Source: a virus
Virus record (IMG/VR): IMGVR_UViG_3300043548_000837
Span: 1 to 64,000 of that record
Length of the DNA stretch: 64,000 nucleotides
Direction: 5' to 3' (one strand)
In this document: positions 8,587 through 17,317 of the stretch, one piece after another
Numbering within the stretch: the first letter of the stretch is position 1
Layout of the letters: every line of letters starts with the position of its first letter
The notes under the pieces: generated by a model
Database searches by the model: none
What the model saw: only the letters and a program-made list of their open reading frames with translations
What the model was told of the DNA's origin: nothing
Program-made: the position numbers and the translations under genes

Positions 8587-8820
8587 ATGACCGTACTTCC
8601 AACTCCTTCAACGCCAGCGTATACTAAAGAATATCTCAACATCACTCCTCCTGCAGGTTTGGTGGTTCTTGATAAGACCAAGCGTGTTCTTCCTCCTGCT
8701 GCAACAGAAGGCACAGGACTTCCACCGTCAACGATTACGCCATACTCAGGCATCTACGACAGTAATGGAAAACTGCCTACTGTTCCTGGACCTGGCTCAA
8801 CTTTTATTGCTCACGTTTAA
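8587..8820 (+). CDS. Small proline/threonine-rich protein of unknown function
   Basis: A 77-residue protein with many Pro, Thr and Gly (T-P-P-A-G-L-V-V-L-D, L-P-P-S-T-I-T-P-Y). No cysteine and no recognised family. The composition resembles small virion surface or decoration proteins, but nothing specific supports that. The start is immediately downstream of the 15-bp inverted repeat, so translation may be affected by that hairpin. It is followed 13 bases later by a glycosyltransferase gene. Confidence 0.45.
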   Translation: MTVLPTPSTPAYTKEYLNITPPAGLVVLDKTKRVLPPAATEGTGLPPSTITPYSGIYDSNGKLPTVPGPGSTFIAHV

Positions 8821-8833
8821 GATAAAAATCTAG

Positions 8834-10012
8834 ATGAAGCTATCTCTATTCAGCCCTACCAATAATGTTGAATGGTTAGATATGCCCTATAACTCCATCA
8901 AGAAGCAGATCATCCTCGATCCGCTTCTTGATGTTGAGTGGGTAATCGTACCAAACAATAACGTAGAAATCCCAGCGCATATAGCTAACGAGCCCTGGGT
9001 TAAGATCTATCGTTGCCCTAGCAGTCTGAAAAATATTGGTGCCCTTAAAAGATTTGCATGCGAACGCGCTACAGGAGACGTGTTTATCGAGATGGATCAT
9101 GACGACGAGCTTTTACCGGGCTCATTGCGGCGCATTCATGAAGAAATGAAGGATAAGCCGAACAGTTTTCTTTACTCCGACAAAACTGTAAGAAGGCATG
9201 ATGGTGAAGAGCAATACTATGGCCCTGCCTGGGGATGGGAACATTACATGTGGAATGGTCAGAGAATTAATAAGGGTTTTTTACCAGACGCCAGATCATT
9301 ATGTCAGATTTTCTACGCTCCCGACCATGTGCGTGTTTGGTCTAGACAGGCATATGAACTCAGCGGAGGACATGACCCAAATCTGTTCGTGGCGGACGAT
9401 CATGCGCTAGTCATTAAAACATACCTGGCAGGAAGTGAATTCATCTTCATTGATGAGCCTATGTACAACTACTTCATCCACGGTAACAATTCGTGGCTTT
9501 TGAATTGTGATGAAGTACAAGCCAAACAAAAAGATAATACAGAAAAGCACTTAAGGTCGCTGGTCTTTGAATGGTGTCGGAGAGAGAACCTGCAAATTGT
9601 TAGCTACCCTTCCGAGCAGTTTAACATAGCTGAAGAAAACTCCATAGGTTGTATCATTGCCAACGATACGTTGGCATCTATTCCTGCAGGACAGCCTGTA
9701 ATTGACTTCATGAATCTTGCATACATCAAGCTCGCCCCTCAAGGCTGGCTATTGGTAGATGTTCCCTCGAGTGAGGGTAAGGGAGCGTTCTGCGACCCTA
9801 TGCATCTATCTTTCTGGAACGACTTGAGTTTTAGGTACTATACCGACAAGAACTATTCGAGGTTTATTCCTTCATATAAAGGAAGATTTCAGGAAGTTGT
9901 ACTGAAGACGTACATGCCTAGTGATTGGCATAAAGAAAACAACGTACCTTATGTTCGCTGCGATATGAGTGCTTTAAAAGGGCAGCGTCAGGCTGGCTGG
10001 CAATATATCTAA
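8834..10012 (+). CDS. GT2 glycosyltransferase fused to a degenerate methyltransferase-like domain
   Basis: A 392-residue protein. The N-terminal ~230 residues look like a GT-A family 2 transferase: A-L-K-R-F-A-C-E-R-A-T-G-D-V-F-I-E-M-D-H-D-D-E-L carries the metal-binding D-x-D, and A-D-D-H-A-L-V follows at the catalytic-base position. The C-terminal ~130 residues have the V-I-D-F-M-N-L-A-Y-I-K-L-A-P-Q-G-W and G-A-F-C-D-P-M-H-L-S-F-W-N motifs. These occur in the second half of methyltransferase-11-like proteins, but the glycine-rich SAM-binding loop is not visible. A fused or remnant methyltransferase domain is likely. Spacing to the next gene is one base (TAATATG). Confidence 0.7.
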   Translation: MKLSLFSPTNNVEWLDMPYNSIKKQIILDPLLDVEWVIVPNNNVEIPAHIANEPWVKIYRCPSSLKNIGALKRFACERATGDVFIEMDHDDELLPGSLRRIHEEMKDKPNSFLYSDKTVRRHDGEEQYYGPAWGWEHYMWNGQRINKGFLPDARSLCQIFYAPDHVRVWSRQAYELSGGHDPNLFVADDHALVIKTYLAGSEFIFIDEPMYNYFIHGNNSWLLNCDEVQAKQKDNTEKHLRSLVFEWCRRENLQIVSYPSEQFNIAEENSIGCIIANDTLASIPAGQPVIDFMNLAYIKLAPQGWLLVDVPSSEGKGAFCDPMHLSFWNDLSFRYYTDKNYSRFIPSYKGRFQEVVLKTYMPSDWHKENNVPYVRCDMSALKGQRQAGWQYI

Positions 10013-10013
10013 T

Positions 10014-10631
10014 ATGACACCTAAAGTAGCTGTTATTACGCCCACATATAAAAGAGACAGTAAAACATTACACAGATGCATCAGATCTGTCTTGTGGCAG
10101 TCTTACTGGAACACATCACACTATATTTGTCACGATGGTCCGTGGCTTGAAGATGAAGCTGTGGAACTTCTTCGTGAAGAGTATCATCTTGTGAATTGGA
10201 TGAATACTCCTTCTAGAACAAACTCATATGGGGCAGGAGTGCGTCAGTATGTAATGGATAATCTGCCTGAGGATATTGACTACATCGTGCATCTGGATGA
10301 CGACAATGTGATTTTTCCTGACTTTGTCGAAGAGCATGTGATGTGTCTGGAGAATCATCCTGAAGTGGACTTCTCTATATGTAGGATAACTCACAATGGA
10401 CCTTTACCTGCACACATGGGAGCTGCACCTAAAGTAATTACAGGAGTTCCCCCAGTGTTTAGAAACATTGACACGCTTCAAATAATGGTTAGAACTAAAG
10501 CAATGAAAACCTGCGGCTGGAGTCAATACACTGGACAGCAAGGATACTGCAACGACGGTTACACATATCAAAGACTCGGTGAAATGTTTCGCTGGATCGA
10601 ACTACCTAAACTATTAGCAATACATATTTAA
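10014..10631 (+). CDS. GT2 family glycosyltransferase
   Basis: A 205-residue protein beginning P-K-V-A-V-I-T-P-T-Y-K-R, the nucleotide-sugar-binding start of GT-A family 2 enzymes. D-Y-I-V-H-L-D-D-D-N-V-I supplies the DxD-type metal site near residue 95. It is shorter than most GT2 enzymes but complete enough to be a single catalytic domain. It is the third consecutive glycan enzyme on this strand, with only one base before and after to its neighbours, implying translational coupling. Acceptor unknown. Confidence 0.8.
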   Translation: MTPKVAVITPTYKRDSKTLHRCIRSVLWQSYWNTSHYICHDGPWLEDEAVELLREEYHLVNWMNTPSRTNSYGAGVRQYVMDNLPEDIDYIVHLDDDNVIFPDFVEEHVMCLENHPEVDFSICRITHNGPLPAHMGAAPKVITGVPPVFRNIDTLQIMVRTKAMKTCGWSQYTGQQGYCNDGYTYQRLGEMFRWIELPKLLAIHI

Positions 10632-10632
10632 T

Positions 10633-13600
10633 ATGGAGCATTTTTATAATTTTTTACCTGGAGAAAACTGGTTCGACTACCTGGAACTATATGGGGAGGT
10701 TGTTACCTCTGCTTCAAATGGTGCGCATTTCGTAGAGGTAGGTACCTGGAAAGGTAGAAGTGCATGCTACATGGCCGTAGAGATTGTTAACTCAGGCAAA
10801 CAAATACGTTTTGATTGTGTTGACACCTGGAAGCCTATAATCACAGAAAAGGCTATACCTGTAGAGAGGTACGAAGAGCTATATAGTGCTTTTTTAAAAA
10901 ATATTTCTCCTGTTGCAGCATATATAAATCCTGTGCAAGCCATTTCTTGGGAAGCGGCTGAGCTTTACCCTGACGAAAGTTTAGACTTTGTATTTATTGA
11001 TGCCGCGCATGACTATGAAAGCGTAAAAAAAGACATAGCTGCCTGGTACCCTAAAGTCAAAAGAACAGGAATAATTGCTGGGCACGATTATCACAACAGT
11101 GTTGGCGTAGCTAGCGCAGTGCATGAATTTTTTAAAGGTAGGCACGCAGTGATAGATAAAAATCCCTGCTGGTATGTTTCGCGTAAGGATAGTCTGTTCT
11201 CTGTTGTGGTTCCTACAATGTGGAAAAGTGGAACGACACGTACATTACTTGAGTCTTTGGAAGACTGCACTGCAGTTGGTGAAATATTCATAATTAATAA
11301 TTCTTTAGAGACAGTTCCTGACTATCTTGAAAAGTTGTCAAAAGTAACGCTGTACAGTTCAGAAAAAAACAATTACGTGAACCCTAGCTGGAACATCGGA
11401 GTTAAAAATTGTAAATACGGCTTGGTGGCCTTGTGTAATGATGATATTATATTTAATCCAAATATTTTTAAATATTTGACAATACAGGACGACACACTAA
11501 TTGGACTGGATGCTAGTTGCTATTCACTAGACACTGATTCTGAAAAGCTTCAGATTACATCAGTCAATCACAGAAATTATGGATTTGGTTGTTTGATGTG
11601 TTTCAAGAAGAAAGACTATAAAGCCATACCAGAGCAACTCAAAATATGGTACGGTGACGATTATTTATTCTCAACATTTAAGAACACTTTTGCTTTGTGT
11701 GGGGTGGCTGTAAATACATCAATGAGTACTACATCTAAAAGCTCAGAGTTTACAGCTATTATTGAGCAGGACAAAAGTGTTTATGCTGCGTTGGACAGAA
11801 TCAAACTAATTGATTGCTTTTTGTATAACGGAGAAGCGAGGATGTTAGCGTTTAGGTTAGAAGAACTCTACTCTGTTGTAGACTATTTCGTAATCGTTGA
11901 GTCCTTATACACATTTAAAGGAACACCTAAAGAGCTAAAATTTAATATACAGGATTATCAAAAATTTAGAGATAAGATTATTTTTATACCTTGTGATATT
12001 CCTCCGGTAATGGATGCTTGGCAGAACGAGACGAACCAGAGGCGTCATTTGAAGACAGGCCTCACAAACCTCTCTCTCAAATCTACAGATTTGTTGTTGT
12101 TGTCTGATGTAGATGAAATACCAGACACTCGAGAGCTTCAAAACTATAAATTAAATGGATTAATCCGTGCTGCAGTATTTAATCAAAATTTTTATTATTA
12201 TAACTATAACTGCCGGAATGTTAAGAAGTGGCCTGGCTCCGTACTATTAAACCTAGAGGTGTTTAAAAATGAGTTCTGTAGCGATTTTGAGCTGGTTCGC
12301 AAATCTCGACACGATTTACCTAAAATAGGTAATGATTACAACTCTGGCGGATGGCACTTTTCCTATTTTGGTGACATAGATTACATCGTTAATAAGATAC
12401 AGGAGTTTTCTCATCAGGAGTATAATGACTCGAAATACACAAATAGAGATAGCATTATAAAGTTGATGCTTGCAGGAAAAGACTTGTTTTTGCGACCTGA
12501 CGAAAAATTTGAAAGAGTTGAAAACCAGCAATATCTTCCAAACAGCATAAGTCTTTTATCTGATGAAAAGGCGATTGCCGATAACTTAACCTTTATTGTT
12601 GCTGTGCAATTAGACTGTGCAGACAGGCTTGACAATTTAGATATAACTCTGAATGCTATTAGACAAAAATTTCCATCAAGTCAGACTATTTTACTTGAGG
12701 CAGACCTTTCCGATAAACTGTCAGGTAGATACTCTTGGATTTCTCACTTTTTTATTAAATTAGAGCCTTTTGAACTGTTTAATAAAATGAAACTCTATAA
12801 TCAAGGAGCACAGCTCGCAACCAATAAAGTTCTATGCTTTGTGGATGTAGATGTGCTTCCCGGGGGGAGTGCTGTTTCGCAGGCCTGTAAGCTTATAACA
12901 GAAAATATCTACGATGTAGTATATCCTTATGGTGTATCTGAGGGCTACGATATACCAAAACAATTACACGCAAAAGTGGCTAGCGATGTGGATGTTTTTA
13001 ATTATGATGAAAAAAAACACCCTTGGCTTTTAAAGGAATACAGAATCCCTTACGTGGAAAGTGGTGGACTAATTGTTTGCTCTAGAGCTTCTTATTTTTC
13101 TGTAGGTGGAGGCAATGAAAATTTTACCGGCTGGGGCTGCGAAGATGACGAAATGCTTCATAGGTTTGCTGCATTGGGCTATAGAATAGGGAGGTTGGAT
13201 GAGGCTATACTTCTACATCTAAGACATCGTCGTTGGGCAAATCCTGGGTGGCACGACTTTGCTAAATATGAAGCAGCTAACAGAGAAAGGCTAGCTCACG
13301 TGAAAAGCATGACCAAAGAGCAGCTACTTGAAATGACTCAAGCCTGGAATAATTTTAAAAAGACTGAAAAGGATCTCACGGTCATTATTTCAGGCAGCTA
13401 CCTAGATTCGCATCCTAGCATCACATTCATGCGGGAGGTTGTCGAGTCGTTGGAACTTACAGGTATACCTCACAGCGCTCCATTAATTTTGGCACACGAT
13501 AAAATTAAACCAGGTATCGAAGGTTTTGTAGAAAAAGAAAAAGCCTATCAAGAGTACTTCAATAACCTTGAAGAGTACGCCAAATCTTCAAAGTTCAAAA

Positions 13601-14130
13601 ATATCACAATATCTCAAGCACCAGAATGGGGGCATTTGACAAGAACGCTCAAGCATGCTGTGTCTCAAGTAAAAACCAAGTACATGCTTGTGTTGCAGCA
13701 CGACATTCATATTCGAAGAGAGATTCCTGTAATGAAGATGATCGACTTGATGGAGAAGCACGAACACATCAAACATCTCAGATTTAATGTACGCAGAAAT
13801 CATCCTACCTTTATGTGGTGGGACGGCTATCAAGGAGGTAAAACTCTTTTTAATGAAGAAGAGTACGATGGAGTTAAACTTTGCGTTACTCCTGCATGGA
13901 GCGACCAGAATCATTTGGCGACTAAAGAGTATTACGAAACTGTAGTATTCCCAGACTGCACCAATCCTGACGGTGAGCTTATTTGGGACTTCATGGAGAA
14001 TCGTATGAACGGATTGTGTCACCACAATCATTCTAGGTACGGCACGTATATCTACGGAGAGTATGGAGCACCCAGAACAAGCAGACACTCAGACGGAAGA
14101 AAGAGTTCTCCTGAGCCTGACGAAGACTAG
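10633..14130 (+). CDS. Five-domain protein: methyltransferase plus four glycosyltransferase-like domains
   Basis: A 1165-residue protein. Residues ~25-180 are a class I SAM methyltransferase (F-V-E-V-G-T-W-K-G-R-S, then D-F-V-F-I-D-A-A-H-D-Y). Residues ~195-340 are GT2-like (S-V-V-V-P-T-M, A-L-C-N-D-D-I). Residues ~390-640 match GT17 (L-I-D-C-F-L-Y-N-G-E, L-L-L-S-D-V-D-E-I-P-D). Residues ~650-890 are GT-A with a galactosyltransferase-type C-terminus (F-V-D-V-D-V, G-W-G-C-E-D-D-E-M). Residues ~920-1165 are a further GT-like domain (V-L-Q-H-D-I-H-I). The ORF is uninterrupted. It could assemble several steps of one glycan on a single polypeptide, probably for virion proteins; that role is inferred. 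Domain borders are approximate. Confidence 0.75.
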   Translation: MEHFYNFLPGENWFDYLELYGEVVTSASNGAHFVEVGTWKGRSACYMAVEIVNSGKQIRFDCVDTWKPIITEKAIPVERYEELYSAFLKNISPVAAYINPVQAISWEAAELYPDESLDFVFIDAAHDYESVKKDIAAWYPKVKRTGIIAGHDYHNSVGVASAVHEFFKGRHAVIDKNPCWYVSRKDSLFSVVVPTMWKSGTTRTLLESLEDCTAVGEIFIINNSLETVPDYLEKLSKVTLYSSEKNNYVNPSWNIGVKNCKYGLVALCNDDIIFNPNIFKYLTIQDDTLIGLDASCYSLDTDSEKLQITSVNHRNYGFGCLMCFKKKDYKAIPEQLKIWYGDDYLFSTFKNTFALCGVAVNTSMSTTSKSSEFTAIIEQDKSVYAALDRIKLIDCFLYNGEARMLAFRLEELYSVVDYFVIVESLYTFKGTPKELKFNIQDYQKFRDKIIFIPCDIPPVMDAWQNETNQRRHLKTGLTNLSLKSTDLLLLSDVDEIPDTRELQNYKLNGLIRAAVFNQNFYYYNYNCRNVKKWPGSVLLNLEVFKNEFCSDFELVRKSRHDLPKIGNDYNSGGWHFSYFGDIDYIVNKIQEFSHQEYNDSKYTNRDSIIKLMLAGKDLFLRPDEKFERVENQQYLPNSISLLSDEKAIADNLTFIVAVQLDCADRLDNLDITLNAIRQKFPSSQTILLEADLSDKLSGRYSWISHFFIKLEPFELFNKMKLYNQGAQLATNKVLCFVDVDVLPGGSAVSQACKLITENIYDVVYPYGVSEGYDIPKQLHAKVASDVDVFNYDEKKHPWLLKEYRIPYVESGGLIVCSRASYFSVGGGNENFTGWGCEDDEMLHRFAALGYRIGRLDEAILLHLRHRRWANPGWHDFAKYEAANRERLAHVKSMTKEQLLEMTQAWNNFKKTEKDLTVIISGSYLDSHPSITFMREVVESLELTGIPHSAPLILAHDKIKPGIEGFVEKEKAYQEYFNNLEEYAKSSKFKNITISQAPEWGHLTRTLKHAVSQVKTKYMLVLQHDIHIRREIPVMKMIDLMEKHEHIKHLRFNVRRNHPTFMWWDGYQGGKTLFNEEEYDGVKLCVTPAWSDQNHLATKEYYETVVFPDCTNPDGELIWDFMENRMNGLCHHNHSRYGTYIYGEYGAPRTSRHSDGRKSSPEPDED

Positions 14131-14163
14131 CATATTATTATAGCTAATCTCCAGGATTTGGTT

Positions 14164-14169
14164 TAAAAT
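14164..14169 (+). promoter_or_regulatory. Possible -10 element (TAAAAT) six bases before the ATG at 14176
   Basis: TAAAAT lies six bases upstream of the start codon with no Shine-Dalgarno sequence between. No clear -35 was seen. It fits a pattern found before several genes here, which would give leaderless transcripts. Confidence 0.35.
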
Positions 14170-14175
14170 ATAGTT

Positions 14176-14598
14176 ATGAGTAGAAAATATACACGCGAAG
14201 GACTAGCTTCAGCTATTGGCTCGGCTGCTGCATACAGCAATCAATATTACTACGGAACAGACACAGGATTGTATTACTATTCTGACGGAGCAACCTGGAC
14301 AATTACGACTTTTAGCGAAGGGCGTAGCGTATTTAATCACTCAGGAGTAACACTAAATAATGGCGCTACTAAGCTCGTGATGCCTGCAAACCCAGATAGG
14401 AAATGGTTATTTTTTCAAAATATTTCAAACGCCCACATGCATCTCGGGCTAGGTTACATTCCTACAGATGCTGCAAATGAATCGGGTATCACGGTTCCTG
14501 CTGACGCGATTGTTAAGCTTGAGAACTTCGTAGTCACTGACGCAATATACGTGACATGCGCAAATGCCGATAAAAAGTACGTAGCCTTGGAGGGCTAG
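14176..14598 (+). CDS. Putative small virion (fibre-tip or decoration-like) protein
   Basis: A 140-residue protein. The N-terminal half is rich in Tyr and Gly (Y-Y-Y-G-T-D-T-G-L-Y-Y-Y-S-D-G), resembling fibre or appendage repeats. The C-terminal half (K-W-L-F-F-Q-N-I-S, I-T-V-P-A-D-A-I-V-K-L-E-N) looks like a compact beta-sandwich seen in phage head-associated or tail-associated proteins. No enzymatic motif. It starts 45 bases after the glycosylation island, and the next gene begins one base after its stop (TAGTATG). Function inferred from composition only. Confidence 0.5.
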   Translation: MSRKYTREGLASAIGSAAAYSNQYYYGTDTGLYYYSDGATWTITTFSEGRSVFNHSGVTLNNGATKLVMPANPDRKWLFFQNISNAHMHLGLGYIPTDAANESGITVPADAIVKLENFVVTDAIYVTCANADKKYVALEG

Positions 14599-14599
14599 T

Positions 14600-14869
14600 A
14601 TGCTTGAAGCCTTTCAAAGCTTAGTTAAGCTAGCTAAATCAATAAAGCTGCAAAAGCTTATTGAGGCTAAAAGGCTTTCAGATAAAAATCAGTATGGACA
14701 AAAAAACACCATACTAGCAGAACTTCTTAAGAGTTACCCTAAAGAGTTCAAGGTAGACTCTTCGTTAAACAATAAATACGTAGGTTTAACACATAAGCCT
14801 ACAGGGTTCCGAATACATGCACCTAGGATGTTGGTGCCTGTAGGCATTGAAAACCTCAGCAACAAATAA
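14600..14869 (+). CDS. Small basic protein of unknown function
   Basis: An 89-residue lysine-rich protein. The N-terminal half is helical (repeated K-L-A-K-S-I-K-L-Q-K-L-I-E-A-K-R-L), followed by a short domain with Y-V-G-L-T-H-K-P-T-G-F-R-I-H. It is tightly spaced between the putative virion gene and the MazG-like gene (one base and three bases). Not recognised. Confidence 0.5.
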   Translation: MLEAFQSLVKLAKSIKLQKLIEAKRLSDKNQYGQKNTILAELLKSYPKEFKVDSSLNNKYVGLTHKPTGFRIHAPRMLVPVGIENLSNK

Positions 14870-14872
14870 GCT

Positions 14873-15295
14873 ATGGGTGTCCAACGAAGAGCCTCAGAAG
14901 TGTATAGCGACATACTTGGAGGAAAAGCTCAAAAATGGACGTCCATATTTTCTGAGATAGGAGAGTTTTTAGAGGCCTTGATCAAGCTGGATTTAAAAGA
15001 GGCTAGGTTAGAAGGGCAGCAAGTACTATATGCCCTTCAAATGCAGCTATATCAAATAACAGATATAGACTTTTACCTTCAACACTGTACGGAAGTTGTT
15101 GAAGGTTTTTATTTGCGTAGAGATGTCTGGCTGGAGATATTTAAAGAGTACAACACACCATTTAAAAACGAATATCTAGAGCATGGAAGTAACTACAAGA
15201 GAATACATAAGATTAAAAAAGCGCTTGAACTTGCGGGGGTGCAAGTGAGTACAAAAGAGGCAATAAACACCTATCTAAAGCATCTGGATAAATAA
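14873..15295 (+). CDS. MazG-like (all-alpha NTP pyrophosphohydrolase-like) protein, degenerate
   Basis: A 140-residue mostly helical protein. S-E-I-G-E-F-L-E-A-L-I-K-L-D followed by E-A-R-L-E-G-Q-Q-V-L-Y-A-L resembles the two metal-binding helices of MazG or phage nucleotide pyrophosphohydrolases (E-x-x-E ... E-x-x-D). The second motif has Gln where the family usually has Asp, so activity may be reduced or absent. It sits upstream of phoH and near nucleotide metabolism genes. The fold assignment is tentative. Confidence 0.4.
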   Translation: MGVQRRASEVYSDILGGKAQKWTSIFSEIGEFLEALIKLDLKEARLEGQQVLYALQMQLYQITDIDFYLQHCTEVVEGFYLRRDVWLEIFKEYNTPFKNEYLEHGSNYKRIHKIKKALELAGVQVSTKEAINTYLKHLDK

Positions 15296-15313
15296 AAACT
15301 ATTAGCATATAAT
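15285..15313 (+). promoter_or_regulatory. Sigma70-like promoter for the phoH-like gene
   Basis: TGGATA (15285-15290), a 17-base spacer and a perfect TATAAT (15308-15313). The ATG follows after only five bases, so the predicted mRNA would be leaderless. The -35 overlaps the end of the preceding gene. Confidence 0.55.
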
Positions 15314-15318
15314 CAACC

Positions 15319-16071
15319 ATGGCTAAACCTAAACCAACTAAACCAGATACAAGCCCTAAGGTGTATCAGAGAGAGAAAATCGACTTCGATCTACATATTC
15401 GAGAGCTTCCTTGGACAGAAAAGCAACAGGCGCTTATTGAATTGGGTTCGGATAAAGATACACGTATAGTTTTTCTTTCTGGTCCTGCAGGATCTAGTAA
15501 AACGCTTACAGCTGTAAGGATAGGCCTTGAAATGCTGAACAAGCGTAAAGCTTCAGACCTTGTATTTGTTCGTGCGGCTGTTGAGTCTGCAGACTCTAAG
15601 CTCGGGTATCTACCTGGAGATATTAACGGTAAGTATGAGCCTTATATGGGTCCGTTTGAAGATAAGCTTGAAGAGCTTTTGCCTGCTGGAGAAGTTAAAC
15701 GTCTGAAGGGTGAGAACAGAGTCATTTATCAGCCTATTAACTTCGTCCGAGGAGCTAGCTGGACTGCGAGATTTGTTATCGTTGACGAATGTCAGAATCT
15801 TACTATTAATGAGATTCAAACCCTGATGACTAGGTTAGGTAAATTTACTAAAATGATACTATGCGCAGACAGCGCTCAATCTGACCTACCTAAAGCGAAA
15901 CAGGGAGGCTTCGAAAAGTGCTCGTACATGTTCAATACTGTCGATGCTGAGAAGTATGGAATCTACAGTATTGCATTCAACAACGACGATATTATGCGCA
16001 GCGAGCTGTGTAAGTTTATCGTCAAAACGTTTGAAGAGAATGCAGCTATTTTACAACCTGCCTCCAAGTAG
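15319..16071 (+). CDS. phoH: PhoH-like P-loop ATPase
   Basis: A 250-residue protein. F-L-S-G-P-A-G-S-S-K-T-L-T is the Walker A loop (around residue 55) and F-V-I-V-D-E-C-Q-N the Walker B. S-A-Q-S-D is in the sensor position and V-R-A-A-V-E is an arginine-containing strand. This is the core of PhoH/YlaK helicase-like ATPases, common in large marine and freshwater phages. The cellular family is linked to RNA metabolism, but the role in phages is unsettled. The 3' end overlaps the convergent membrane gene by 26 bases. Confidence 0.9.
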   Translation: MAKPKPTKPDTSPKVYQREKIDFDLHIRELPWTEKQQALIELGSDKDTRIVFLSGPAGSSKTLTAVRIGLEMLNKRKASDLVFVRAAVESADSKLGYLPGDINGKYEPYMGPFEDKLEELLPAGEVKRLKGENRVIYQPINFVRGASWTARFVIVDECQNLTINEIQTLMTRLGKFTKMILCADSAQSDLPKAKQGGFEKCSYMFNTVDAEKYGIYSIAFNNDDIMRSELCKFIVKTFEENAAILQPASK

Positions 16072-17227
16072 TTTTAATCTCGTTAGAGACTCCAGTACGT
16101 TTTATAGCGGCTAGCTCTAATTGTCTCTTGGCTTCTGGAGAAAGCTCGGCAAGAGAAACAGGTACATTAGATACAGGGTCAAGCGCAGGCATAAATTCTG
16201 TGCTTGGAGCTAATACTGGGGCTGCTGGGTTTTCGGAAATCTCTACGCAAGCTTGCTGAGCCTCTCGAAGAGCTTCTGGCTCTTCTACAGGAGCAGGCAT
16301 AGATTCAATTACAGCTGCAGGCTCAACCGCGACCACAGCCTCGGCAACAGGTGTAGGTTCAGGAGGAACTACAACGACTGAAACAGGCTTTTCTTCAACA
16401 ATAATCGGTATTTCTGTATCATACTCTTTAGATATAGAGTTAAGATAACTTTCATATTCAGCTGACTCTTGCTCTTTCCTAGCTGCACGAGCCTCGATAA
16501 GATTATTTAAAGCAAGTACAAGAGTTACAGCTAAAGGATCAAAAACAAATATTAGGGCGAATATAAAGTAGCGCACCGCAGTATCGACATCTGTGTTTAA
16601 TGCAGACGCTAGAAATTTAAAAGACCCTATATCTGTGGTTGTATCTAGAGATATCTTGAGCTCACTTATTTCTTTATCTAGCTCTACTGCTCTTTGTCTT
16701 GCAGAAGACACCTCAATCTCTTTCTTTTGGATTTCTTCGTTGGCCTCAGCGATAGACTTGTAGGCCTGCTCTCTAGGGGCTTTAAGATTGCCTGCTGACT
16801 GTATGCGCTGCTCTTGTAACTGCCTGAGGTCGGCCAATGCTTTGATTCTGTCTGTACGCTCAAGTATGGCTTGATCTACTCCGCTTTTTTCAAGCGTGAG
16901 CGCTGCAATTTTAGTATCGAAAGTATTTACTCGTGTAGAGTGCTCTTTGTATGCGCCTGTAAGGAAACCGAAGATGCCTAGACTGGTAATACACATGAGA
17001 ACAAATACAGCCAGGCATAAGTAAAGGCGTAACAGCCTGCTGGTTCCCCTCCAATATGTATGAAGAAAACTAGCAGCCACCAGTTTCCCAAGTTCAAGGC
17101 TGCTGGCCATGATGCCTACAGCAAGAGCACTTCCAGAAAAAAGAACGATGAGTCCTTTTATACTGAAGAAGGCTGCACAACCAGCAACAAATAATGCAGA
17201 AAAAGCTACAAGAAGTATAAATGCCAT
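16046..17227 (-). CDS. Multi-pass membrane protein with coiled coil
   Basis: A 393-residue protein. Predicted transmembrane segments lie near residues 1-22, 25-48, 66-92 and 215-240. Between the third and fourth is a ~110-residue charged coiled coil (roughly 100-210). The C-terminal ~130 residues are Pro/Glu/Val-rich and probably disordered. The motif S-L-E-L-G-K-L-V-A-A-S-F-L near residue 45 also occurs in inner-membrane-type proteins of large phages such as T4-like marine phages, as I recall. Function unknown; a host envelope role is possible. TAAAAT lies seven bases before the ATG. The upstream cobalamin gene ends in a terminator. Confidence 0.65.
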   Translation of the reverse strand: MAFILLVAFSALFVAGCAAFFSIKGLIVLFSGSALAVGIMASSLELGKLVAASFLHTYWRGTSRLLRLYLCLAVFVLMCITSLGIFGFLTGAYKEHSTRVNTFDTKIAALTLEKSGVDQAILERTDRIKALADLRQLQEQRIQSAGNLKAPREQAYKSIAEANEEIQKKEIEVSSARQRAVELDKEISELKISLDTTTDIGSFKFLASALNTDVDTAVRYFIFALIFVFDPLAVTLVLALNNLIEARAARKEQESAEYESYLNSISKEYDTEIPIIVEEKPVSVVVVPPEPTPVAEAVVAVEPAAVIESMPAPVEEPEALREAQQACVEISENPAAPVLAPSTEFMPALDPVSNVPVSLAELSPEAKRQLELAAIKRTGVSNEIKTTWRQVVK

Positions 17228-17234
17228 ACTTTTA

Positions 17235-17240
17235 ATTTTA
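17235..17240 (-). promoter_or_regulatory. Possible -10 element (TAAAAT) before the membrane protein gene
   Basis: TAAAAT on the minus strand, seven bases before the ATG at 17227, just after the terminator of the upstream gene. No Shine-Dalgarno sequence and no clear -35. Confidence 0.35.
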
Positions 17241-17253
17241 ACTTATTAAGCTA

Positions 17254-17296
17254 AAAAAAACCAGCCTATAATCCCGAAGGACCATAGGCTGGCTGC
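17254..17296 (-). terminator. Rho-independent terminator after the cobalamin adenosyltransferase gene
   Basis: On the minus strand CCAGCCTAT and ATAGGCTGG form a 9-bp stem around a loop containing CCTTCGGG, followed by eight T residues. It separates the adenosyltransferase gene from the membrane-protein gene downstream. Confidence 0.85.
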
Positions 17297-17317
17297 TCGT
17301 TCGCAATGAGTTTAAAG

